Source of the DNA: Geosiphon pyriformis
Taxonomy: Eukaryota > Glomeromycota > Glomeromycetes > Archaeosporales > Geosiphonaceae
NCBI GenBank assembly: GCA_016748015.1
Contig: JAAOMT010000627.1
Span: forward strand, 327,357 to 391,356
DNA length: 64,000 nucleotides
Reading direction: 5' to 3'
Part shown: one piece after another, positions 48,748 through 60,400 of the stretch
How positions within the stretch are numbered: the stretch's first letter is position 1
Layout of the letters: every line of letters begins with the position of its first letter
The notes under the pieces: model-generated
The model's database searches: none
The model's input: the letters and a program-made list of their open reading frames with translations, nothing else
Told to the model about the DNA's origin: nothing
Translations under genes and position numbers: made by a program

Positions 48748-51727
48748 ACACTGAAATAAAGGATCAACTACCAAACCCCATTCCAGATTTTTCACAACTT
48801 TGTGGATATGTTGACATTACATCACAAACAATCTATAGACAAGACAAATGTTATTTGCTCCAATCAGAACAATTAGAACAAATGAACATGGGAAATTTAG
48901 ATTCACTACAATATATGCAGCTCAAGATGTTACTCAACAATTTCAATGACATTTTTGCCAGTGAAAACAAATTTGGCAGAATTGACATTATCTAACATCA
49001 AATCAAGACTGGAGATGCAATGCCAATCAAACAGTGAACATACAGAGTACCACCAGCCAGCCATAAAATCATTCGTCAAGAGATCAACCGAATGCTGGAC
49101 AATAGGTTAATTCAGCCATCAATGAGTCCATGGTCATCATCTGTAGTACTTGTCCATAAGAAGAATAGAAAGATCCGATTTTGTGTAGACTACAGGAAAC
49201 TAAATAGTGTAACTTGTGGAGACAGCTATCCAACTTCACAGATACAAGAACTATTTAATGCATTTGGTAAAAATAAATGGTTTTCAATGTTAGACTTAAA
49301 TAGTGGTTACTGACAAGTAGCCATGGATCCAGCCGACAAAGAGAAAATGGCATTCACCATGAGAGAAGGGAATTTCGAATTTGAAGTGATGTCATTCGGC
49401 TTAACCAATGTCTCAGCCACCTTCCAACAGCTAATGGAAATTGTTTATACTGACTTACTGTGAAAATCAGTAGTTGTATACTTGGACGACACCAATGTAT
49501 TCTCAAAAACATTTGATAATTATCTTCATTATTTTCAACAAGTGTTCAAAAGACTAAGAAGAGCAGGACTAAAGTTAAATGCAACAAAGTGCTTTTTTGG
49601 CAAGACAGAACTAAAATTCTTAGAACACATAGTCAGCAAAAACGGCATCAAAATGGATCCAAAGAAAATAGAGATAGTAAAAAACTTTCCAGTGCCAACC
49701 AATATGACAGAACTGAAATCATTCTTGGAGTTCGCCAGCTACTATCGACATTTTATCAAAAACTTTTCCAAAATAGCACAGCCATTCAATTAACTGCAAA
49801 CCAAGAATACAAAATATGAATGGACAGAAAGTCAACAAGAAGTTTTTGATATTCTGAAAAGAAAGCTCATTCAAGCTCCAATACTGATCTATCCAGATCA
49901 CAGCAAACCATTCATTATTACCACTAATGCATCCGGCCAAGCATTGGGAGCAGTATTATCTTAGAAAAAACCAGACAGCAGAGAACATCCAATAGCATAT
50001 GCCAGTAGAGGTTTAACCCCAGCCAAAAAAAACTATGGAACACCAGAACAAGAACACTTAGCAATATACTGGGCAGTCATAAAATGGAAAAAATACTTGA
50101 GCCAGAAGTTTGAAGTATATACAAATCACAAAAGATTAACATTACTTCAAAAACAAGAATTTGAAGATAGAAGACAGTCAAGATGGAAAATGGCACTTGC
50201 ACCATATAATTATACTATACATTATAAAAAAAGAAAAGACAATGGATATGCTAATGGTTTGTCATAAATGAGACAAATCTAAGAATATTTTAACCCAAAA
50301 ATATAACAAAACCAAAACAATACCAACGAAAAATATAACAAAAGATGGACATACAAAAATATCAACAACTTCAACATTATATAAACACTTAACAGTTCAA
50401 AGAGAATTTATCTCAAATGGAACGAAAAAGTATCAAACAACAATCAAAATATTTTATCACTCACCAAAATATACTGTATTGGAAATATAGAAAAGATCCA
50501 GATCAACCAACCAGAGTAATTACAGAGTCAGAAAAAGAGACAATATTATTCAACATGCACTCAAATCCAACAGCAGGACATTTTTACAAAGAAACAACCA
50601 TGGAAAGAACCAGAAAAAGATACTATTGGCCATTAATGTATCCAAACATCATCCAATATGTTCAAAATTGTGATGCTTGTCAGCGAAAAGGAGATACGAA
50701 ACCTAGTGAACCATTAAGACTAATCAAAGTGGGACAACTATTTGACTGTATTGGAATTGATTTAGTCGGACCATTGACAATTACCAGCAGAGGAAACAGA
50801 TACATAGCAGTAGCCATGGACTATCTCACTAAATGGCCAGAAGTGAAAGCAATTCAAAGAGCAGATGCAGAATTTGTTGCCGAATTCGTTCATTAGGATT
50901 TGATTTGTCAACATAGATGTCTAAAGAAATTATTATCAGACCAAGAAACTCATTTTGTGAACAGAACATTAACAGAATTGAGCCAAAGATTCGGAATTAA
51001 AAGACCACTATTATTACTATATCATTCACAAACCAATGGATTAGTCAAAAGATTCAACAGAACATTGTGTGAAGCAATAGCTAAACTCAGCCAAGAAAAC
51101 CAGAACGATTGGGATTTGTTGATACCATCAGTACTATTTGCTTATCGGACAATGAAGCAAGATACTACACAAGCAACACCATTTGAATTAGTATATGGTA
51201 GAACAGCAACACTACCAGTGGAAATAGAAGTCAGCACATACCCAACCAAACCAATAACAGAAGAGAATTTCAAAAACACATTGTTAAGAAGAACATATGA
51301 CTTAATGGAAACATTAAAAAACAAATGATGAAGAGCAGCTGATAACATACAAAAGTCACAAAAGAAACAAAAAAAAAGACATGATAACCAACTACTAGAT
51401 AAACCAGTTGAATTCAAGATTGGAAACAAAGTACTACTACATTGTACCAAAGCAGAAAAACAATGGAGTGGAAAATTCAACCCCAAATGGGATAAACCAT
51501 TTCACTTAGAAGAAATTCTAGGAAATAGAGCTTATAAACTAAGATTGAATAACAAAATCTTGACCAAAACAGCACATGGAGATCGCCTGAAACCATATCA
51601 CCATATAGCATCATTATTCATTAGTAATATTCCACAATTAGAAGTACAGAGAATACTAGTCCAACCAGATAAGATTCCATGAGATCTGGAACCAATCATT
51701 ATTATTGATAACAACATGTCCAATTAA
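48736..51727 (+). pseudogene. Gypsy reverse transcriptase, RNase H and integrase, inactivated
   Basis: RT: RFCVDYRKLNSVT (about 49180), MLDLNSGY then TGA, VMSFGLTNVSATFQQLMEIV, TGA then VVYLDDTNVF (about 49472-49500, the two Asp kept). RNase H: catalytic acids altered, TTNASG for TTDASG (about 49920), YTNHKR for YTDHKG (about 50120), NGYANG for the usual NADG; the Glu of EQEHLAI is kept. Integrase: HHCC finger (NMHSNPTAGHFYKETT, CDACQRKG), IDLVGPL and LSDQETHF Asp residues kept, but the catalytic Glu is Lys (NGLVKRFNRTL, about 51045). A C-terminal GPY-type module (KFNPKWDKPFHLEEIL) and a stop at 51725-51727 follow. Several other in-frame stops, at tryptophan or glutamine positions. Confidence 0.88.
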
Positions 51728-51888
51728 TTGGCAAAAGAATATATAAGAACATGGTTGATGCAACAGAAGAGATCAGAAAAATGGAGATTATGGACAATAT
51801 CCATTCACTAGCCCAACAAATTTTTCAATTAATCTAACACCAGGAGATAGAAATTACCATTAATTAACAAATCATTTGTTACAAAAAT

Positions 51889-52410
51889 ATGGCAAAAATA
51901 CCACAAACCAAAGCATAAAAAAGACTTGAAAATGTTGTTGACAAGATTGTGACCAAGATAAAATTGTTTATAAAAGAACAACAAATAGTCAGATCACACC
52001 AAGAACTTACTAGAGAAAATTGGACTTGGTGGATGCAACAATTTCCGAAAAACTATTGTCATTTCCACTTGAGACAACACGTAAATATCCAGAACTTGTA
52101 TACTGATAAAACAAAACAGTTATTTGACACCACAATACTGGGACAACTAGAACAATTTGTGGGAAAAAACAATCTAACCACACAAGCTTGAGCTATTTAC
52201 TGGCTATATATAGGATTTCAAGACTAACCAGAAATTTTACTCAACATAGCAATGAATACAGTTATAAGTAATTAATTAGGAAAAATGACCAACGTCCAAT
52301 TTAAAGAACTACAAAATAAAATAACACAAGTAATACTCGAAAAAGAAGTTCAAGAAATAATTCAAGAAGAGGAATTAAAAAAATTAGATTTTGATGGAGC
52401 TCAATATTAA
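51889..52410 (+). pseudogene. Accessory 3' ORF of the Gypsy element, unknown function
   Basis: A frame of 173 codons from the ATG at 51889 (MAKIPQTKA) to a TAA at 52408-52410, interrupted by four stops. The longest open part (51949-52191) reads IVRSHQELTRENWTWWMQQF and NYCHFHLRQHVNIQNLY. The C-terminal part is acidic/helical (IQEEELKKLDFDGAQY). It occupies the env/accessory position between integrase and the polypurine tract. It lacks a signal peptide or membrane segment, so it is not env-like. The old element retains only the terminal GAGCTCAATATTAA block. No family recognised. Confidence 0.5.
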
Positions 52411-52423
52411 AAAAAGAGAATAA
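52411..52423 (+). other. Polypurine tract
   Basis: AAAAAGAGAATAA lies immediately upstream of the 3' LTR (52424), the expected primer site for plus-strand cDNA synthesis. The equivalent AAAGAAAAAGATAA precedes the LTR of the old element. Confidence 0.7.
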
Positions 52424-53297
52424 TATTACTCATAGAATATAGGAAATATAGTATTATTAGTCAGTAAATATTAGCCAATCAGAGATAAATGTAGTAAATG
52501 TGGAATTCCAGAATTTTTTTCAGAGGAATTGCAAGATTCCAGGAATTTCAGAATTTCCTGACAAGGAATTGCAGGATTCCAAAATTGCAGAATTCCTCTC
52601 ATCAGGAATTGTAGGATTCCAGGAATCCCAGGATTTCTGTCACAAGGAATTGAGGAATTGAAGAATCTCAATTATGTATATATAGCAGTAGGATTAAAAG
52701 CTGAAAAGACAGATCTCTCAAGTTTAGATTTAATCTAAGCAACTCTCCAAATTACAACCATCTAATAAATAACTATTTGTTATCGTAAATCCATTTCCAC
52801 TATCAACACTTCATGTTGATAGTAATCAATACTTAACCACACTAGAACAATAGCTCTTGATCATGGCTATTGATGAAATACTAACTTGCAAATCACTTTG
52901 GCTTATTTCTTTTCTTTCTTTATTGTCTTTTTCTTTTCTTCATTTTCTTGTTTTGAGTTTATTGTTGTTTACTAACTCTATTGAGGATTAATGCGCGGGG
53001 CACTAACATCAGGATAAACATGACTGGTAAAAGACCCAGGAATAAAAGTAGAACACTTGATTGAGGATAGCTTACCAGGAAGAATACTGGCCATCAAGCT
53101 GAGAAAGAAATTGATGAAACTGCAGTTTTGGAAAGCTACAGATAAAACTATTATCATTAAATCTCTGTCCATTATATAAAAAACTCAACCAAAACCTTCA
53201 GATACAAATCTTCAGATCATCATCAACTGTAACTTGATTTGAGCACCAAGTTATGAGTTTTTATTTAATCCAACAAAAGAAATATTCATCTGTAACA
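52424..53297 (+). repeat. 3' LTR of the younger Gypsy element
   Basis: 874 bp, the same length as the 5' LTR. It begins TATTAC (G-to-A of TGTTAC) and ends TCTGTAACA. The U3 repeats built on GAATTGCAGGATTCC are at about 52500-52660, with TATA region ATGTATATATAG at about 52674-52685. A minus-strand open frame (52671-52471) is a translation of these repeats and no gene. Confidence 0.9.
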
Positions 53298-53708
53298 GTG
53301 AGTATATTGGTTGTTATATTATTGGAGTGTAATAAAATTAATATTGTTCTTGATTTTGAATATAATTCGGAATTTAAAACTGGCAATCAAGATTTTAATA
53401 TTGATTTTCTAATTATTAGTTATTTAACCTTGTGCAGCAGTTTACTTTTAAGTATTTTTATTTACTACAATAGTGGCAGATACATATTTTTTGCTATCAC
53501 AATTAATTGGCTGATAAAAATAATAGGTGTAATTAATTCTGAAAATAATTGGAGTTTTTTTAATTGTCAAAATATTGTAAAAATTAATAGATTATTTGAT
53601 TATTAGCTAAGTATCTCTTGATTTTCTGATTAATAAAATTACTAAATTGTTTTAGCTTAGAATCTAATTTAGATGATCCATTTATTACTAAATTTATGGC
53701 TTGAGCAT
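53298..53708 (-). pseudogene. Old Gypsy gag fragment, continuation across the nested insertion
   Basis: On the minus strand it reads INLVINGSSKLDSKLKQFSN (about 53700-53640), matching LVINKLSELDSKLKQFSDSI of the younger gag. It continues through the knuckle region with Cys changed (YNSGRY for HNCGKQ on the opposite reading) to the insertion point. With 36155-43134 it forms one old element split by 43135-53297. The 5' portion of the old gag and its 5' LTR are missing here. Confidence 0.75.
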
Positions 53709-54650
53709 TGTTACTCATAAAAAAGTACAAAAAAAAAAGTAAGAAAAATAAATAAAAAAATAAACCAATAGAAGAATAGTACTTAGTAAGTGAACACAAT
53801 GTTAGAAATTATAACACATTACTTAAAAATGTGTATATTGTTAGTAAATTATGACACATTGTTTAGCAATAAGAGCATTGTCAGAAAATTATGGTATATT
53901 GTTTAGCAATAAGAGCATTGTTAAAAAAAATAGGGCATATTGTTTAAGAAAATATAAGATCTCATATAACAAGAATTATGTATATATAGCGAGAGTATTA
54001 GAAGCAAAAAAGACAGAATTAATACAAAAAATTAATTATTTATTTAAATATCTTTCTCTTCAAAAGATAGTTTTTTACAATTTAAAGTAGTATCAAATCA
54101 TATATTAATAAAATATTAATTATTATTTGAATTTATGTTATTATTACTTAATTAAAAAATTATTAATTATTTCTATTCTAATAACATTCTATATTGATAA
54201 AACTTAATACTTAACTATATTAAACCAATAGCTCTTAATTATAGCTATTGATAGGATACTAATTTTTTCATTTTTTTTCATTTATTTTATGTTGTCTCAT
54301 TTTGTTATTTACTAATTAATTAAAATAATTAAGTGCTGAGTTATTAACATCAAAAATAACTTGGTAAAAGACTCATAAAACAAGAGTAAGAAACTTATAA
54401 AATTAAGAATAGCTTACCAAAAAAACAAGACTGTCAGAAAAACTGGCCATTATACTAAGAAAAAAATTTATGGAAAGAATTTCTAGAATGGGTACTAAAA
54501 TAACAAGTAAATCTCTATTTATTATATAAAAAACTCCACCAAAATCTTCAGATTATGAAAATCTTTAGAATTACTAATAACATTCAAGCTATTAAATACC
54601 AAATTATGGGTTTATTATTTGTTTAACATTCCAAATAATTATTTGTAATA
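53709..54650 (+). repeat. LTR of the old U3 type, plus orientation
   Basis: It begins TGTTACTCATAAAAAAGTAC and ends ATTTGTAATA (TGTAACA with C-to-T), about 942 bp. U3 has 45-47-bp repeats (GTTTAGCAATAAGAGCATTG twice, about 53860-53925). TATA region ATGTATATATAGCGAG is at about 53977-53992. It aligns end to end with the LTR at 36155-37027 but in the opposite orientation. The flanks (GCAT and ATAG) do not form a target duplication, so simple insertion of a solo LTR is not supported; rearrangement or loss of adjacent sequence is likely. Confidence 0.65.
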
Positions 54651-55164
54651 ATAGATATTAGTATTTATATAATTTTGTGCAAAAATTTTGTTTTTAAGAA
54701 CTGAATTAATGAAATGGTTTTGTTTTTTGGTAATAAGAAAAAGATAATATTAATAATAGTCAATTTTATTTATTGTCTGGCCAAAAAGTATTGAATTAAG
54801 TTGTGATTGTTTAAAACAAAATTCAGAATGAACATAGAGAAAAATGGTCTAGTTAATAATATAAAAGTGGTTTTTGTGATCTTATATAGTGTTTTTAGCT
54901 TTTTGTCTATAAATATTGTTTGTTTATTTGGTATTATTGAATTTTTTGCTATTAGTTTTGGCTTGTATAAAATTTTTTTTTTTTTAGGTATTAGCAATAA
55001 TATGAAAGTCTATATAAGTATATAGTATTGTCTTAATTGGTTTAAGTAACCAATTATATATAATAAGTATATAAACTATATTTAATTAGATTTACTTAAT
55101 TTGTTTCTATATGTTAAATAATAGTTAAACTGTATTTATTAAATATAATAAAAAATATATATAT
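54651..55164. other. AT-rich segment with one unassigned open frame
   Basis: Between two LTRs. A minus-strand frame (54997-54770, Lys/Ile-rich, ending YFLARQ) and its plus-strand mirror are open, with somewhat better composition than the surrounding desert. They may be a decayed TE coding fragment, but no family is recognised. Near 55047-55080 the motif gtaaccaattatata/tataaactat recurs from 1217 and 16540. Confidence 0.35.
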
Positions 55165-56139
55165 TATTACTAGTAGAATTTAGTCAATAAATTAACATAA
55201 AATTACTTTTATAATTTATATTATTAATTAATATATTAATATTATTTTAATTATTACTTATTATTTAATTATATTATTAAATACTATTATTTAATTAATA
55301 ACTTAATTTATATAAATATATAAATAAAACAATCAAATTATACAATATCTTAAACTTTATAACAGTTAAAAATTTGCTGAAATTTATAAAATTTTATGAA
55401 ATAATTCAATAGTTTACCAAAATAATTTATAATTTGTAAAAACAACTTGTAATTTACTAAAATATATTTTTAATTTATTAAATTTATAGCAAAAAAAAAA
55501 TTCAAGTTTATAAACTAGTATTATAATAAATTATATAAAAAAAAAGCTTTTTTTTTAAGAAAATATATCTTAATAAAGAATAATAATATGATCTTAAAAT
55601 TATTTTTCTTTAAATAAGTTTCTTAATATAAATCAATAAAACATTAAATACTTCAAAACATAATTTAATTTATATTAATTATAAATTGAAATTTTTCAAA
55701 TTCCAACTAATATTTTGAAATTAATTGGTTATTAATTTTAATAATCTGTTAGTAATTTTAAACCTAAATAAAAGACAATTCTCTTAACAAAATTTTTTTT
55801 TTAATATTTTTAATATTTTTTTAATATTATTATTATAATTATTAGGATAGCTTACAGATGAAATTTTTGTAAAAGAATTAATTTTTACAGCAAAGTAATT
55901 ACATATTTTTAATAAACTTTCAGATAAGTATTTCTTGAAAAAAAGTTGATATTTATCATAATATAACCATATAAATAATTAATATAAAATTGGCTATTCT
56001 ATTTATAAGTTTAACAGTTTAAATTATAAGAGATAATTTGAAGATAAATTCAGTTATTGAAGATTTAATTACTTTTTAATAATTAAAAATTAATAGCAAA
56101 ACAACATTTAAAAAAAAGGACCAAAAACTTTCAATAACA
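55165..56139 (+). repeat. Decayed solo LTR, same family as the one inside LINE 2
   Basis: It begins TATTACTAGTAGAATTTAG (against TGTTACCAGACAAAATTAG) and ends AATAACA (against GGTAACA), 975 bp without a gap. Long blocks align, for example ATTGGCTATTC...ATTTATAAG and GAGATAATTTGAAGATAAAT near 56005-56050. The U3 20-bp repeats are recognisable (about 55375-55500) but every CG has become CA, TG or TA. Flanks ATAT (55161-55164) and GTAT (56140-56143) give a 4-bp target duplication with one transition. Confidence 0.75.
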
Positions 56140-57442
56140 GTATTAAGTTTTTTAATTATTTAAGCATTAAGTATAAATTTTTTGTAATTTTAAAAAACAA
56201 TTTTAATAAAAATAGTTTTAAAAAAATGCAAGTTTTATGTAGTTTTTGAATTTAAATTAATATTTTAACATAAATTAATTTTAAAAATATAATAAAAACA
56301 ATTAATTTTTTGTTTATTAATAAAAGTTTATTAAATTTAATTTTTAATTAAAGTATTTATGAATAAACAAATTTTTTAATTCAAATTATTAAACAGTATT
56401 AATTTTACTAAATTTTAAAAATTTGTTAAATTTTAATATCAATTTAATTCAGAAACAAACCAATAAAAATTTAAAATAAATAAAATTTGTTTTAAGAAAT
56501 AAAGTTATTTTTTCTGTTTAAAATGTTAAATAGTTTAAATAAATTTTTTTGGTTAAGAATACTAAAAATTTAAATATTATATATACTTTTTTAAATAAGT
56601 TGTTTTGGTTAGAACAAATAAAATTTTGATTAAAACTTGGTTTTGGAATTTCAAGAATAGTTTATACAAATTTTTTTCAAGTTTTTAAATTGAAATTGTT
56701 GGTTTTTAAGATTTTTAAAACTTTTAAGTCTAATAATTTTAATAATTTAATTATGTTAATATATATTTAACAAAATATTAATTTAGATAAAACAATAATT
56801 ACACAAATTATATTATCAAAAATTTTACTTTTAATCTGATTTTGCAGAAATTGGTTATTAAAAACAAAAATTTCTAAAGAATTAAAGATTTAAACTACTA
56901 TTGATTAATGCATAAAAAGTTTTATAGCAAATAAAGAACATATAATTTGAAGTATTTTTAAAAAAAATTATGTTGAATTATATAATATCTAGTTGTAATT
57001 ATAAAATTGCAAAAGAACAGAGTTCTAAAATAGATTTATTTTAAAGTATAATACAAAAATATAAATATAAATATAAAATAAAATAAAGTTGATTTGTTTG
57101 TTTTAATAAAAAGTGTCTGCAATTAAATTGAATTATAAATAAATTATTTATTTTAATTTTTTTTTAAAATACAGTTAAACATAATAATAAATATTATTAT
57201 ATAAAAATAGCAGTGAAGCTTATCTTACCAAGGTAGGATTTATTTATATTATTTTAATTTCAAGAAATGAATGCAAAAAAATTATTAAATTATTAAATTA
57301 GAATTAGAATTTTGTTTATTTACATGTTTTGAAATTTCGGATAATCGCTTAAATGATCAACTCTCAAAAGCGTACAATTTTTTTTTGAACAGTGTATAAC
57401 GTGGAAAACTTTCGAATCAGGTATCGAGAACAACCGCTTGAC
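56140..57442. other. AT-rich desert upstream of SYF1
   Basis: About 56140-57300 is A/T-dominated without credible coding or recognised repeats. The last 140 bp return to normal composition and hold the SYF1 promoter/5' UTR. Confidence 0.5.
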
Positions 57443-60400
57443 ATGGAAACTAGCCACCAAACGGATTCCGTTTATTTAATTGTATCCTTTACGAAATAAA
57501 ATTTAAATTTTCTGTAATTATCCAACTCAAAGCAAAAATCTTTCATTTATATTTTGAACACTGTAGGAGGAACTTGATATTCCTTTTGAAGAAGAAATAC
57601 TCAGGAACCCCTATACGCTAAAGTCCTGGCTTCGCTATATCGATCACAAATCAGAACAACCCCTTGCTCAACAAATATGGATTTATGAACGTGCATTGAA
57701 AGAATTGCCGGGGTCTTACAAGTTATGGAAAAGATATTTAGATTTACGCTTGGAGCATGTTGATGGTTTGAATCCGGTGAAATATGAAAAGGAATACTTG
57801 AAAGTCAATAATTGCTTTGAAAGATCCTTAGTCTTGCTACATAAGGTAATTTTATCATAATCTGTTTTAATGTTAATTCGGCATTTTTACACCTTTTACT
57901 CTTCGATTCTAATAGATGCCGCGTATTTGGATTGATTATTGTTCTTTCTTAATGATCCAATGCCGGATTACAAAAACACGTCGTACCTTTGATCGCGCGC
58001 TCAAAGCGTTGCCCATAACCCAACACCCAAGAATTTGGGAAATTTATCTTAGATTTGCGCGCGAGGTTGGAGGGGAGACGGCTATTCGATTGTATCGACG
58101 GTATTTGAAGGTGATAGATTGATTAATAATCAAGATTATTTCTTAATTCACTTAAGGTTTAAGCTTTTGACATATCTTTAACGTTGCTTTCTTCACAATT
58201 ACACTCAATTTCTCAATATAGTTAGAACCAGATCGGATTGAAGAATATATTGAACTCTTGTTGTCCTTAAATTGCCACGATGAAGCTGCAAAGCGATTAG
58301 CCCAAGTTGTAAATAATGATCGATTTCGATCATTGCTTGGAAAGTCGAGTTATCAACTATGGATGGAACTTTGTGAATTGGTTTGTAAACATCCTGAGGA
58401 AATCAAGAGTCTCAAGGTTGAGCCAATAATACGAAGTGGCATCCGAAGATTCACCGATCAAGTTGGAAAATTATGGAATTCATTGGCCAGTTATTGGATT
58501 AAGTTGGGGCATATTGAAAAAGCAAGTTTCCCATTTTTTAAGAAACATTTTCTGTTTAAATTCAAGCTTATGCTTTTCAGAATTTAAGTTTGATTAAATA
58601 TCTTTAATAGGCAAGAGATGTATTTGAAGAAGGTATTAGCACAGTAATGACGGTTAGAGATTTCACTCAAATTTTCGATGCCTACGCTGAATTCGAGGAA
58701 TCTGTAATAACAAACAAAATGGAAGAGGCAGCAGAGCGTGCGGAACAGGGTATCGAAGATGCCGAAGAAGATTTAAATCTGGATCTTAGGCTCTTGCGTT
58801 TCGAACAATTAATGGATCGCAGACCTTTTCTCGTGAATGATGTTCTTCTTAGACAAAATCCTAATAATGTCCATGAATGGGAAAAGAGGGTAGCTTTATG
58901 GAAAGATAACGGTCAAAAGGTAAAGCTATATTTCACACTCCATTATTAGATTGAGACTTAATGACATGTCATGATTAATCTATACTTTGTTATTATTCAA
59001 GGTCATTGAAACGTATACTCAAGCCATTTTGACGATAAATCCTAAAAAAGCCAGCGGAAAGTTTCATGAATTGTGGGTGCATTTTGCGAAATTCTATGAG
59101 GAAGGAGATAAAGTCGAGCTCGCTCGAGCTATTTTCGAGAAGGGAACAAAAGTCAATTTCAAGAATGTTAACGATTTGGCTACATTATGGTGTGAATACG
59201 CAGAAATGGAACTCCGCCATGAGTATTGTACACAATCACATGCATTCATTCTTACTTTTACGCGTAAGCAAGACTTTGGATTTATTGAAAAAACTTTTTA
59301 TCATCAGAAATTATGATCGCGCTATAGATGTAATGAGACGAGCCACATTATCTCCTCCTAATCCCAATGTGGATTTCCGTGACGAGGAAAGTATCTACAA
59401 ATTTAATTTGTAGGTTCTAATACTTTATAAGCTTTCCTTACTAATATTTCTGCTTAACAAATTGAATAGACAGTTTCAGTTCAACTAAGGGTTTTTAAAT
59501 CTCTAAAATTATGGTCATTTTACCTTGATCTTGAAGAAAGCATTGGAACTGTGGATACGACCCGCGCAGTTTACGACCGTGTATTGGAGTTGAAAATTGC
59601 TACACCCCAAATTATAATCAACTATTCCAACTTTTTGGAAGAGAACAAGTATTTCGAGGAGAGCTTTAAAGTAAGTATCAACTATTTTAAATTAAATACG
59701 CTCTTGGCCAAAGAATTTATCGATTTTTTGATTTTACAGGTTTACGAGCGTGGTGTAGAGTTATTCAACTATCCCATCGCTTTTGAGATTTGGAATATCT
59801 ATTTGACTAAATTTATCAAGCGTTACGTAAGTTTATTGCTTATTTAAATATTAAGTTTCATTATTTATTTATATCTATCATTCCTAAAATTTTTCAAGGG
59901 TGGTACTAAGCTTGAACGTGCAAGAGATTTATTTGAACAAGCTTTGGAAAAGTGCCCTCCCAAGTATGCTAGACCTTTGTATTTGATGTATGGTAAACTT
60001 GAAGAAGATTATGGATTGGCTCGACATGCGATGCGCATTTTTGACCGCGCAACGAGTGCAGTATCTGATGAGGATCGGTTTGAAGTAGCTTATCGCAAAT
60101 CACGTTGCCACTTAACAAAAATCCTCAAAGGTCTTAAAACTTATGTCATCCTTGTAGATGTTCAACTTCTATATCGCTAAAGCCAGTGCTAATTTTGGTG
60201 TCACCTATACTCGTGAAATTTATGAGCGCGCTATCGAGGTGCTCCCTGATAAGGAAGCTAAAGATATGTGTTTGCGGTATGCAGAATTGGAACGCAAGTT
60301 GGGGGAAATCGATCGGGCAAGGTCTCTCTATGCTCACGCTTCACAATTTTGTGACCCACGGGTAAAAATTATTTTTGAGATATTTAAATATTTAGTATTG

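Larger units (their letters stand above)
43135..53297 (+). mobile_element. Younger Ty3/Gypsy LTR retrotransposon with embedded dUTPase (10,163 bp)
   Basis: A complete element. LTRs of identical length (874 bp) lie at 43135-44008 and 52424-53297, with TGTTAC...GTAACA ends (TATTAC at the 3' copy). A PBS lies 2 nt after the 5' LTR and a purine tract before the 3' LTR. Gag, protease, cysteine-rich region, dUTPase, RT, RNase H and integrase follow in Gypsy order, then an extra 3' ORF. Flanks ATGA (43131-43134) and GTGA (53298-53301) are a 4-bp target duplication with one transition. It is inserted in the gag repeat region of an inverted older relative. Stops, a 1-nt deletion and active-site losses make it non-autonomous. 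Confidence 0.93.

Noticed and set aside
48700-48760. Programmed frameshift between dUTPase and RT
   Set aside because: No clear slippery heptamer; a simple 1-nt deletion in an otherwise decayed copy is the plainer explanation.
52471-52671. Minus-strand frame with NSGIPGIL-type repeats
   Set aside because: Translation of the palindromic GGAATTCC-type U3 repeats of the LTR.
53253-53606. Plus-strand 117-codon frame
   Set aside because: Antisense reading of the old Gypsy gag, starting inside the LTR.
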